Shown here: piece after piece, positions 1-6,400 of the stretch
How the letters are laid out: each line of letters starts with the position of its first letter
How positions within the stretch are numbered: the first letter of the stretch is position 1
Source of the DNA: a virus
Virus record (IMG/VR): IMGVR_UViG_3300007623_000040
Span: 1-20,757 of that record
Length of the DNA: 20,757 bases
Strand: one strand, 5' to 3'
Position numbers and translations under genes: made by a program
The notes under the pieces: generated by a model
What the model was told of the DNA's origin: nothing
The model's database searches: none
What the model saw: the letters and a program-made list of their open reading frames with translations, nothing else

Positions 1-71
1 AACAATGGAATGATTTTAGTGATACCGAATAGAATAAAAAATAAACTAAGTGCTATGCGTAATTGATTCAT
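1..71 (-). CDS. Partial small membrane protein (N-terminus only)
   Basis: Only the first 23 or so residues are in the window; the gene continues past base 1. The start ATG (bases 69-71) follows a good ribosome binding site, GGAG, about nine bases upstream, and lies 22 bases after the peroxiredoxin stop, so it probably belongs to the same transcript. The visible peptide is MNQLRIALSLFFILFGITK and continues with hydrophobic residues, which looks like a first transmembrane helix. A short Arg/Leu/Phe-rich start followed by FGITK recalls the opening of DoxX-type small membrane proteins, but this is only an impression from a short fragment. I assign no function. Confidence 0.5.
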   Translation of the reverse strand, partial: MNQLRIALSLFFILFGITKIIPL

Positions 72-92
72 TATATATTCTCCGTAATTAGA

Positions 93-731
93 TTAATCTT
101 CAAGTTTTTGTTCTAGTTCTTGTGTCATTTTAGAAAGCTCATCTAAAGCTTCGGATTGTGTCATTTCTTCAACTGGTTTCTCTGAAGGTTCTTCTGGCTT
201 ATTCAATTCTTCGAGATATGAAATAACATTCTCAACTTTAGTTACTTCATATGGGTCTGGTGCTCCACTCATTGGGTCTTCTTCAAAAATCTTTTCGATA
301 ACACCATTTACAACATACATTACATATCGTCTAGAGCGTTGTCCGTATCCGAAGTGAGATTTATCAGTTAACATTCCAAGCTTTCTAGCAAGCATACCGT
401 TGCCATCAGCTAGTACTTTGATATTTTCAAGACCCAGAACCTCTTTCCAAACGTTCATAACCTGAATATCATTTACTGCTGTAACATATACTTCATCAAT
501 ACCAAGCTCCTTGAGTTTGGAAAAGTTATTTTCATAGTCTGGCACATGTTGCTTTGAACAAACAGGATTAAAAGCACCTACTGTACCAATTAAAATAACT
601 TTTTTCATACTGAAATAATTAGATGTTGGGAAAGAATTAAATCTTACTCCCGGATTGAAAACACCACCTTTACCAAATGGTTCCTCAAAACCTTCCCTCA
701 CCATAAACTTTAAAGAAGGAACTACTTTCAT
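93..731 (-). CDS. Peroxiredoxin, Prx5-like (AhpC/TSA-redoxin fold), single cysteine
   Basis: Likely thiol peroxidase of 212 residues that reduces hydrogen peroxide or organic peroxides in the cytoplasm of the infected cell. The Prx5-type active-site segment GAFNPVCSKQHVPDY lies at residues 52-66, with the candidate peroxidatic cysteine C58. VTAVNDIQVMNVW (83-95) and QRSRRYVMYVVNG (131-143), which carries the conserved active-site arginine, also match the family. C58 is the only cysteine, so it would act as a 1-Cys enzyme needing an external thiol. The usual PxxxTxxC motif is altered: the Pro is Val51 and the Thr is Asn55. A Glu/Pro-rich tail of about 35 residues (from 178) is an addition to the usual domain. 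The start has GGGAG upstream, inside the end of the thermonuclease gene, one base away. Family assignment is good; peroxidase activity is uncertain because of the Thr/Pro substitutions. Confidence 0.85.
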   Translation of the reverse strand: MKVVPSLKFMVREGFEEPFGKGGVFNPGVRFNSFPTSNYFSMKKVILIGTVGAFNPVCSKQHVPDYENNFSKLKELGIDEVYVTAVNDIQVMNVWKEVLGLENIKVLADGNGMLARKLGMLTDKSHFGYGQRSRRYVMYVVNGVIEKIFEEDPMSGAPDPYEVTKVENVISYLEELNKPEEPSEKPVEEMTQSEALDELSKMTQELEQKLED

Positions 732-732
732 A

Positions 733-1188
733 TTATTCTCCCGATTCCTGTAATGCTTTCTGCGCTAGGTATTCGTCATAATCAATTGACCAATACTCCC
801 AAATTCCAAAAGCCTCTCTATTATCATCACGATTTCCTCCAAGGTACGGTACGGCAAGTTTTTCTTCAACTAGAAGTTCATTGAGATTAACCGTTTTACC
901 ATCAAGTACCAATTCAATAGTACCCAAAATTCTTCCGTATTTCCCAGATTTATCTTTTTCAGTTTTAATTATAACACTCTTATTAGAGCCTGTCAAAGAA
1001 GTTACTAAATCTTTTGCCGCAATGCCCCAAGATTTTTCAGTAGCGTTTGATGTTCTTGTTTCCGCAGTATCAATTCCCATTAGACGAATTCTTTCGTCTC
1101 TAATCCACACACCAAAACCCAAATCAATATCAACGTCAACAGTATCACCATCAACTACATTTGTTACAATTGCTTTATATTCGTACAT
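733..1188 (-). CDS. Staphylococcal-nuclease-like (thermonuclease, SNase) protein
   Basis: A 151-residue SNase/OB-fold nuclease. The motifs are clear: VVDGDTVDV at 11-19 (acidic metal ligands D13, D15), RLMGIDTAETR at 35-45 (R35, D40, T41, E43) and KYGRILGTI at 83-91 (R86). These correspond to the catalytic Arg, Glu and Arg and the calcium-binding Asp residues of staphylococcal nuclease, so activity looks intact. No signal peptide precedes the domain, so it should act inside the cell, perhaps on host DNA or RNA or in nucleotide recycling. It lies two bases upstream of the peroxiredoxin gene and one base downstream of a 61-residue gene, in the same unit as DNA polymerase. The ribosome binding site is GGAGCATAAA directly before the ATG. 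The C-terminal 35 residues after the nuclease core are unremarkable. Confidence 0.92.
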   Translation of the reverse strand: MYEYKAIVTNVVDGDTVDVDIDLGFGVWIRDERIRLMGIDTAETRTSNATEKSWGIAAKDLVTSLTGSNKSVIIKTEKDKSGKYGRILGTIELVLDGKTVNLNELLVEEKLAVPYLGGNRDDNREAFGIWEYWSIDYDEYLAQKALQESGE

Positions 1189-1189
1189 T

Positions 1190-1375
1190 TTATGCTCCGT
1201 ATTCTAGGCACAAGGATTCCAAATATTCTATTGATGAATTTTCAAAGGACTCCACTGTATCAAAGTAATCCATATTTCGTTCACACCAATTATCAAATCT
1301 TTCATGTATTTCTATACATTTGGGATTTTCTGTTAGAATATCTACTAATTCTTGAAATTTTTCTTCGTATGTCAT
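1190..1375 (-). CDS. Small hypothetical acidic protein (61 aa)
   Basis: I do not recognise this gene. It encodes 61 residues, mostly predicted helical and acidic, with a Trp/Cys-containing centre (FDNWCERNMDYF) and a C-terminal helix (SIEYLESLCLEYG). It fits exactly between the DNA polymerase stop and the SNase start. Its ATG has the same GGAG-CAT-AA leader as the SNase gene, which supports it as a translated gene and not a gap. No membrane segment or known motif is visible. Co-transcription with polymerase gives a weak hint of a DNA-metabolism or host-takeover role. Confidence 0.7.
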   Translation of the reverse strand: MTYEEKFQELVDILTENPKCIEIHERFDNWCERNMDYFDTVESFENSSIEYLESLCLEYGA

Positions 1376-4006
1376 TTATGCTCCAAAAAAATCTGTTAAT
1401 GTTTGTTTCTTTTCGGTTTCCCAACCAATCACATCCAGAATTTTTTCTAGAGGAGATAGGTATGTTTTTTTCCACTGTTCTTCATAATCAAAAAACTTAT
1501 CCAAACCAAATTCTTTCGGACAACCATCTGGAAATGTTATAGAATTACTAAAGGCACTATTTGGCTCTTTAAGTGGCATAGTTTTACATTTATCTCCAGA
1601 CCTAATGTGTTGGTATTTAGAAAGATTCTTATCATCAATAATTTTATTATATACAAGTGCGCCTTTTACATGCTTAGGACAACTTGATTTCCATATAGTT
1701 GAAGAATCTGCCCATTTGTCCAAACCATTTACAGATGTTGGTGAAGATACATCTTGAACTGGTAAAGAGCCAAATTCAATACGCTTATCCGCAATGTATT
1801 TAATCATATCATCTTCTGTTTTATTAATAATAACATCAAAAGATTCTTCCAAATACTTACGAACAACTCCCGGAGTAGAAGAGCGAACACTTTCAATACC
1901 CATTATTTTCATTTTAGGTTTTGTATATTGCACACCCTCATTATTGAATACATTTAGTATGTACCTTTTCTTAGCTGTCCATATTCCTTTATTGGCAATA
2001 GCTTCACGCTCCATAAACATCTTTTGTTCATATGCATTTACATATTCAGCTAGTCGCTCATAAGATTTGTTAATATATGGTTCTATTTTATCCTTACATA
2101 CTGAATCAATAAACTTAACAATTTTATTAGGATTATTTACTTGGGTATCTTCATCAAAAAAATTATCCACTAGTTTTTTAAGTCTCAAATAGTTTGAATC
2201 TGTATCAATAGCCACAACATAATCATAATTTTCAGTTCCTAATAATTTATTAAAGTATTTGTTAAAACACTTTTCAATCCATCGAATAGACAACTGACCA
2301 GCCAAAGTAATTGATTCAGCAATGCGTACATCATAATATCTGAAATACTGGAAACCGATAGCACCATAAGCAGAGTTCAATGAAATCTTACGAGACATTT
2401 GAATATTATCATATTTTGATATTTCATTTGTCCAATGTTTATATTCATCCGAACCTTTCTTTGTATTCTCTCGCTCCTGCTGTGCATTTAGCATCATTTT
2501 CTTAAACTTCTTGCGTTCTTTGTATAACTTGTCCATCATTTCCGCAAGGAATCCACGCTTAGATACATCAAATACCGTACCACTAGGGCAAAGAGTCATA
2601 TTCATTCTTTTCAAGAAAGATAAATCAAGACTTTCCTCCAAGTATTTGTCAACTGAAATAATACTTTTAACTTCTAGTAATTTTTCCAAATCTTCAATTT
2701 CTTGATTTACATCATCACCATTAAATAACTGCTTATTCTTTTTAAGGTCATCTAGTCGCTTATACAATGTTGAGTCATCTATAATAGTTTCTGGAGAAAT
2801 TGAATATTGCATTATCAAGTGAGGATACAGAGAAGCCAAATCAAATGAAACTACCCATTCGTGGAACCCTTTAATTGGGTCTTTTACATAAGCGCCAGCA
2901 TAACCACCAGAAGATTCTTTTCGTTCAGGTCTTGAAGGAATTACCATCTTGCGAGATTTTAGCTCATTGTAAATCATTATATCCCACGATTTAGTTTGAG
3001 AAGCCACATCTGTAAAGTTGATTCCTGCGTCATATGCCATTGTGAATGTTAAGTCTAAAAGCTTCAACTTATCATCTAGGCGTTTTACTAGTTCAACATC
3101 CTTAATGTTATAGTCAATGAACAATTCCCAGTTTTCATTGTAAAGATTGTACAGAGAACCATATTCTTCATATGATAGCTTATTTTCTCCAAGTTCTACT
3201 TCTGCGATAAAATCTAGCTTGTAATTTTCACGCTCTGGAATAGCGGGAGACTTTCGATAGATATCTAAGTAATCCACAACTGCCAATCCTTGAATATCGT
3301 ATCGTATGATTTCCTGACCACGCTTGATTAATTTCTGTTCACGCATCCAACCCCATGGCGAAAAGTTTTTGGTCATTTCTTCACCTAAAACTTTATTACA
3401 ACGATTAATCAGATATGTCATATCAAATGAATCAACGTTCCATCCAGTAATAACATCAAAATCAACATCTCGCCACCACTGTATAAATGCTTTTAGAAGC
3501 CCATATTCAGTGTCATATTTGCGATAAACTACATCTTTACGCTTAGGTGTGTAATCATGCTCAAGACCAAAAACATAGTAAACTTCATTGTAATACATAC
3601 CAATGGCATTTACTCGTTCAGCCGCCAAAGCTGGCTCTGGAAATCCGTTTGAAGATTCAACCTCAATATCGAGAAATCCAATATTCAAGTGTTTTTTGCG
3701 ATATTCATCAAACTGGATAGAACCATACTTGTCGGAAATATATGTATAAGTAAAGTCTGTCAGTCCGTAGTATTTAAATCCATGAATGTCTTTATGAGAT
3801 TGGATATAATCTCTAGCATCCCTAGGGTCATCAAAAACTTTACGCTCTACATATTTTCCGTCAAGTGTTGTATACTCTGTCTTTTTAGAAGAGGGCAAGA
3901 AAAGAGAGGGCATATAAATCTCTTTTCTCTGTACTCGTCTACCGTCTTCAATACCCCGAAACAGGATATATTTTCCAGAACAGTGTACATTGGTGTAAAA
4001 ATCCAT
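1376..4006 (-). CDS. 43: Family-B replicative DNA polymerase (T4 gp43-like)
   Basis: The replicative polymerase, 876 residues (T4 gp43 has 898). The 3'-5' exonuclease domain comes first: Exo I LDIEVES (D113, E115), Exo II DVITGWNVDSFD (184-195) and Exo III YNIKDVE (299-305, D303). Polymerase motif A is SFDLASLYPH (387-396, metal ligand D389), motif B is KISLNSAYGAIG (540-551) and motif C is AIDTDSNY (599-606, D601 and D603). A thumb segment starting KKRYILNVF and the following KIMGIES and SSTPGVV closely resemble T4. The protein ends QTLTDFFGA, a hydrophobic tail in the position where T4 gp43 binds the sliding clamp gp45. All catalytic carboxylates are present. The start follows AAGGAATTATCA. 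It lies ten bases after the possible Sm-like gene and directly abuts a 61-residue gene downstream. There is no sign of a split gene or intein. Confidence 0.98.
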   Translation of the reverse strand: MDFYTNVHCSGKYILFRGIEDGRRVQRKEIYMPSLFLPSSKKTEYTTLDGKYVERKVFDDPRDARDYIQSHKDIHGFKYYGLTDFTYTYISDKYGSIQFDEYRKKHLNIGFLDIEVESSNGFPEPALAAERVNAIGMYYNEVYYVFGLEHDYTPKRKDVVYRKYDTEYGLLKAFIQWWRDVDFDVITGWNVDSFDMTYLINRCNKVLGEEMTKNFSPWGWMREQKLIKRGQEIIRYDIQGLAVVDYLDIYRKSPAIPERENYKLDFIAEVELGENKLSYEEYGSLYNLYNENWELFIDYNIKDVELVKRLDDKLKLLDLTFTMAYDAGINFTDVASQTKSWDIMIYNELKSRKMVIPSRPERKESSGGYAGAYVKDPIKGFHEWVVSFDLASLYPHLIMQYSISPETIIDDSTLYKRLDDLKKNKQLFNGDDVNQEIEDLEKLLEVKSIISVDKYLEESLDLSFLKRMNMTLCPSGTVFDVSKRGFLAEMMDKLYKERKKFKKMMLNAQQERENTKKGSDEYKHWTNEISKYDNIQMSRKISLNSAYGAIGFQYFRYYDVRIAESITLAGQLSIRWIEKCFNKYFNKLLGTENYDYVVAIDTDSNYLRLKKLVDNFFDEDTQVNNPNKIVKFIDSVCKDKIEPYINKSYERLAEYVNAYEQKMFMEREAIANKGIWTAKKRYILNVFNNEGVQYTKPKMKIMGIESVRSSTPGVVRKYLEESFDVIINKTEDDMIKYIADKRIEFGSLPVQDVSSPTSVNGLDKWADSSTIWKSSCPKHVKGALVYNKIIDDKNLSKYQHIRSGDKCKTMPLKEPNSAFSNSITFPDGCPKEFGLDKFFDYEEQWKKTYLSPLEKILDVIGWETEKKQTLTDFFGA

Positions 4007-4016
4007 TGATAATTCC

Positions 4017-4355
4017 TTATCCTTTTACAAATTTAGGAGTTGCTACTGCTGGTTTAATTTCATCATCTGGAAGAATTATACCAGAACCAAATACTTTGTT
4101 GTACTCATTATACAACTCTTTTACTGGTTCTACAATATATCCAATATAATGATTTCCAAGTCGAATTCCTTTTTCTAGATTAGCATAAGGAAGGTAAGGA
4201 GCAATACCTACTTTTGCTGTCGCCTGTCCGGGGTCAGCATATGATGTTGCTACTTGACATACATCCTTAATTGTGATAGTTCCATCACCATTTAGAACCA
4301 CATCGCCCAGAAGTTCTTCGCCTGACAGTAGGCGTACAAGTCTAACATTAGCCAT
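4017..4355 (-). CDS. Conserved phage hypothetical protein, possibly Sm-like (112 aa)
   Basis: I do not recognise a named gene. The N-terminal 30 residues, VRLVRLLSGEELLGDVVLNG and on to TITIKD, form a short-strand, turn, strand pattern with a GEE-x-x-G-D motif that resembles the start of Sm/Lsm-type small beta barrels. The rest includes a Pro/Tyr-rich part (APYLPYANLEKGIRLG) and a helical VKELYNEYNKVFG. Small proteins of this pattern occur in T4-like environmental phages, though I cannot name a characterised member. The start overlaps the end of the dsbA-like gene by eight bases, with GGAGAAGAAATTA before the ATG, so translation is probably coupled. The gene sits between a transcription-related DNA-binding protein and DNA polymerase. 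Confidence 0.7.
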   Translation of the reverse strand: MANVRLVRLLSGEELLGDVVLNGDGTITIKDVCQVATSYADPGQATAKVGIAPYLPYANLEKGIRLGNHYIGYIVEPVKELYNEYNKVFGSGIILPDDEIKPAVATPKFVKG

Positions 4356-4641
4356 TAATTTCTTCTCCGTTATCTAAACCGTTTACAGTTTCATATAAAA
4401 TTTCAAAATCTTCATTTGAAGCTTGCTCTTCTGTGAAGTTTCGTTTGTGGTGTACCTTAGCCATTCGATTGATGACTTTTGGAGGAAGTTGGAAATCTTC
4501 TTTCAGTTTCTTTTTAATTTCAGAGATATGTTCACGCTCAGATTCCATACGGGTCATTGAATTTGAAATTTCATCCATTGCCTGACGAATTTTCTTTTTA
4601 TCTTCTGGACTTGATGGAACAATAATATTAGAATATGCCAT
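4348..4641 (-). CDS. dsbA: DsbA-like double-stranded DNA-binding protein (T4 late-transcription region)
   Basis: A 97-residue protein resembling T4 DsbA (89 aa), a small DNA-binding protein reported to bind near late promoters. The similar segment runs from about residue 38 to 88: HISEIKKKLKEDFQLPPKVI, then NRMAKVHHKRNFTEE and EILYETVNGL. In T4 the equivalent reads IKDIRIRAKDELGVDGKMFN, followed by a LYHK-containing helix and VVELYDTVF. The order helix, NR-(M/L)-helix, H-K-R/N, acidic stretch, LY-(E/D)-TV is the same. The N-terminal 35 residues are mainly a charged helix. It is the second gene after the promoter near 5019-5047, six bases after the preceding gene, with GAGG before the ATG. I am fairly confident of homology and less sure that the transcriptional role is conserved. 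Confidence 0.75.
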   Translation of the reverse strand: MAYSNIIVPSSPEDKKKIRQAMDEISNSMTRMESEREHISEIKKKLKEDFQLPPKVINRMAKVHHKRNFTEEQASNEDFEILYETVNGLDNGEEING

Positions 4642-4647
4642 TATATA

Positions 4648-4983
4648 TTAACCTCTTTGTAGTTGTTTGTAGTACTTTTTGTCACGCTTAATTTGGTCGC
4701 GTAGAAAGTTTACCATTTCCTCTGCTGTTTTTCTTTCTTCTGGACCAGAATTCTTAATAATTCTTCGTTCAATAAACTTATAGTTTCTTTCAGTGAAGGC
4801 TTGTAGACATTGCATTTTGAATTCAGTTGATAATGTTTTCATGTTCATTATTGTCTGAATCATACCTTCATTTGGCATTGCTTCCTTGTGGTCTACCGTA
4901 TAAGTTTTTTGTTTTTGATTTGGTTTGCGGGTTATTTGTTTATTTAAATTATATTCTGGAACTCGTTCTAGTTCGTCTGCCAT
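4648..4983 (-). CDS. Hypothetical protein (111 aa) in the genomic position of T4 gene 33
   Basis: I do not recognise this protein. Its first 40 residues are polar and probably disordered. Residues 40-70 (GMIQTIMNMKTLSTEFKMQC, then LQAFTERNYKFIERRI) are helical, and the C-terminus is a basic helix ending YYKQLQRG. It is the first gene behind a clear promoter (5019-5047) and has GAGG before its ATG. In T4, gene 33 (late-transcription co-activator, 112 aa) lies immediately upstream of dsbA. This gene has the same position and almost the same length. However, the C-terminal hydrophobic clamp-binding peptide of gp33 is missing and I see no convincing sequence match. The gp33 equivalence is therefore positional speculation only. 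Confidence 0.75.
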   Translation of the reverse strand: MADELERVPEYNLNKQITRKPNQKQKTYTVDHKEAMPNEGMIQTIMNMKTLSTEFKMQCLQAFTERNYKFIERRIIKNSGPEERKTAEEMVNFLRDQIKRDKKYYKQLQRG

Positions 4984-5018
4984 ATTATAAAATCCTCATT
5001 TTATTAAACTATAGGTAT

Positions 5019-5047
5019 AGTTTATCAGAAAATTTATGGCTTGTCAA
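5019..5047 (-). promoter_or_regulatory. Sigma70-type promoter upstream of the gp43 transcription unit
   Basis: On the minus strand TTGACA (5047-5042) is followed by a 17-base spacer and TAAACT (5024-5019). It sits just behind the terminator of the preceding unit and about 36 bases before the ATG of the 111-residue gene, so it should drive that gene, dsbA, the Sm-like gene, gp43 and the genes beyond. The exact -35 box and optimal spacing make it convincing. Confidence 0.8.
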
Positions 5048-5061
5048 TAATAGGGAGGGGA

Positions 5062-5086
5062 TAAAAAGGGGAGCATTGCGCTCCCC
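5062..5086 (-). terminator. Rho-independent terminator after the Hc1-like gene
   Basis: A perfect seven-base-pair GC-rich stem (GGGGAGC, 5068-5074, with GCTCCCC, 5080-5086) and a five-base loop. Read on the minus strand it is followed by TTTTTA. It starts seven bases after the stop of the 60-residue Hc1-like gene and ends the dUTPase-Hsp20-Hc1 unit. Confidence 0.85.
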
Positions 5087-5092
5087 CAGATT

Positions 5093-5275
5093 TCAATCTT
5101 CGTTTTTGGCAGTCTGGATATCTGCGCGAAGAGTTTTACAGAGTTTAGAAATTTCCATAAGTGCTTTTCGAGCGCGGGTACCAGCAGAAGCATTGCCTTT
5201 CTCGTTAAATTTTTCAACTTCTACGTTGAATGTTTCAACAAGTTCTTCAAAAGATTGTGTATCTACTTTAGCCAT
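5093..5275 (-). CDS. Histone H1-like (Hc1-type) nucleoid protein, 60 aa
   Basis: A small protein matching the N-terminal domain of bacterial/chlamydial histone H1-like proteins of the Hc1 family. The diagnostic stretch is EKGNASAGTRARKALMEISK (residues 25-44), with a following KLCKTLRADIQ. In Hc1-type proteins the same place reads EKGNKAAGTRARKALQE. The lysine-rich C-terminal tail found in Hc1 is absent, so only the helical domain remains. Expected role: binding or compacting DNA, either the phage's or the host nucleoid; this is inferred from the family. It is the last gene of its unit, 26 bases after Hsp20, with GAGGAC before the ATG, and is followed at once by a terminator. Confidence 0.8.
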   Translation of the reverse strand: MAKVDTQSFEELVETFNVEVEKFNEKGNASAGTRARKALMEISKLCKTLRADIQTAKNED

Positions 5276-5301
5276 AATTAAGTCCTCAATTATTCATTTT
5301 T

Positions 5302-5784
5302 CTATTCAATTAAAAGTTCTTTCTCCGAGGCTTGTTCATGTTGAACTGACCCCTTTGAAATTGGGATTTGTTTAGTCTTTTTGTGCTCTGGTACAATAGT
5401 TTCTAAACTGATTTTCAAAAGTCCATTTTCCATTCTGGCACCAGTAACTTCTGTTGTATCAGACAAAGAAAACTTCCTAGTAAAGCTTCGGGTTCCTATA
5501 CCTTTATGTAGGTATTTAGATGGGTCTACAGAGTCTTCTGAGCTACCTTCTATTGTAAGGATTCCTTCGGACACTGAAACATTGATATCATCTTCACTGA
5601 AACCAGCAACAGCAATTTCCAATTCTGTTTCATTCTCTGTGTGACGAATAATATTGTAGAATGGATATTTTTGCTTGACATGTGTTGGAAAATCGTTTAG
5701 AGCACGATTGATTCTATCCAACATTCTATCATAGCCGATTGTTGAGTGAAATGGGTCAAAGTCCATAAGAGTATGTTTAGTCAT
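5302..5784 (-). CDS. hsp20: Small heat-shock protein Hsp20 (alpha-crystallin family, IbpA-like)
   Basis: An ATP-independent holdase chaperone of 160 residues. The N-terminal FDPFHSTIGYDRMLDRI (9-25) resembles IbpA of proteobacteria. The alpha-crystallin domain spans about 40-132, with ELEIAVAGFSEDDINVSVSE (55-74) and the conserved ARMENGLLKISL (116-127). A C-terminal QIPI (139-142) supplies the IxI/V-type motif used for oligomerisation. I chose the ATG at 5784 because AAAGGAG lies just upstream; a longer reading to 5808 would put that ribosome binding site inside the gene. Hsp20 genes are common in T4-like cyanophages and are thought to help fold or protect phage proteins. It lies between dUTPase and the Hc1-like gene in one unit. 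Confidence 0.95.
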   Translation of the reverse strand: MTKHTLMDFDPFHSTIGYDRMLDRINRALNDFPTHVKQKYPFYNIIRHTENETELEIAVAGFSEDDINVSVSEGILTIEGSSEDSVDPSKYLHKGIGTRSFTRKFSLSDTTEVTGARMENGLLKISLETIVPEHKKTKQIPISKGSVQHEQASEKELLIE

Positions 5785-5823
5785 AATAGTATCTCCTTTA
5801 TTAAGCAAGATTTAGTTTTTTAT

Positions 5824-6339
5824 TTAATGACCAGTTGAACCTAAACCACCGTTTCGGTCAGTTTTGGTTTCTGGCTTTTCATCGGTCTGGTTGAACAAGT
5901 AAGTCATATCCTCTACGAGTTCTCCCTGACACACTCTCATTCCGTCTGTTATTTTTACAACAGCATCAGAACGATTCTCTAGCAAAATGAAAAGTGGGTC
6001 AACATAATCACAGTCAATCACCCCTTCCAAATTTGCTAACCCCAAGCCCTGTTTGAGTGACAAACCAGACCTTGGATGTAATCTAACGGAATGTCCTTCT
6101 GGAATATCTAAAATCAGACCAGTAGGAACAATATACCTACACTTAGGCATTAACTGGATGTAACGTACTTTATCATTACCTTTAAGTGGCGTTACTTCCT
6201 TTTTATTATTCTGTTTATCATAATATGTAATTTTTTCAGCACCAATAAATGCTTTTAAATCAAAACATGCCGCCCACTGAGAACCTACTGTTGGTTCGTG
6301 AGCATTTTTATCTAACTTGTAAAACTTTAATTCTACCAT
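5824..6339 (-). CDS. dut: dUTPase (trimeric, dUTP nucleotidohydrolase)
   Basis: Hydrolyses dUTP to dUMP and pyrophosphate, keeping uracil out of phage DNA and supplying dTMP precursor. It has 171 residues. The five trimeric dUTPase motifs appear in order: motif 1 GSQWAACFDLKA (19-30), motif 2 HPRSGLSLKQGL (88-99), motif 3 GVIDCDY (106-112, catalytic D109 and base-reading Y112), motif 4 RVCQGEL (135-141) and motif 5 RNGGLGSTG (162-170). Motif 5 normally contains Phe where Leu stands here. An insertion of about 20 residues (37-57, rich in Lys and Asn) separates motif 1 from the core. It is first in a unit with Hsp20 and the Hc1-like gene, behind the promoter at 6371-6399, with AAGGTGA before the ATG. 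Confidence 0.96.
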   Translation of the reverse strand: MVELKFYKLDKNAHEPTVGSQWAACFDLKAFIGAEKITYYDKQNNKKEVTPLKGNDKVRYIQLMPKCRYIVPTGLILDIPEGHSVRLHPRSGLSLKQGLGLANLEGVIDCDYVDPLFILLENRSDAVVKITDGMRVCQGELVEDMTYLFNQTDEKPETKTDRNGGLGSTGH

Positions 6340-6358
6340 AAGTCACCTTCGCATAATG

Positions 6359-6387
6359 TATTTATATAGAAATATAATATATTTATA
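6359..6387 (-). promoter_or_regulatory. Two T4 late-promoter-like TATAAATA octamers
   Basis: On the minus strand TATAAATA occurs at 6387-6380 and again at 6366-6359, just upstream of the dUTPase start at 6339. This octamer is the T4 late-promoter element recognised by RNA polymerase with gp55. The region is very AT-rich, so chance occurrence is possible, but I found no other TATAAATA in an intergenic gap of this window. Confidence 0.4.
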
Positions 6388-6399
6388 ACAGATTGTCAA
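6371..6399 (-). promoter_or_regulatory. Sigma70-type promoter upstream of dUTPase
   Basis: TTGACA (6399-6394), a 17-base spacer and TATATT (6376-6371) on the minus strand. The -35 box sits immediately after the stop of the acidic-tail gene, and no terminator separates them, so read-through from the gp45 unit is also possible. It would drive dUTPase, Hsp20 and the Hc1-like gene. Confidence 0.8.
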
Positions 6400-6400
6400 A

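Noticed and set aside
4827-5375. Long open frame of 182 codons on the plus strand
   Set aside because: It runs across a clear minus-strand promoter, terminator and three supported genes. Its product is low-complexity with no family pattern, so it is a shadow frame.
5785-5808. Extended start of Hsp20 at 5808
   Set aside because: The strong AAAGGAG site lies between the two ATGs and serves the ATG at 5784.
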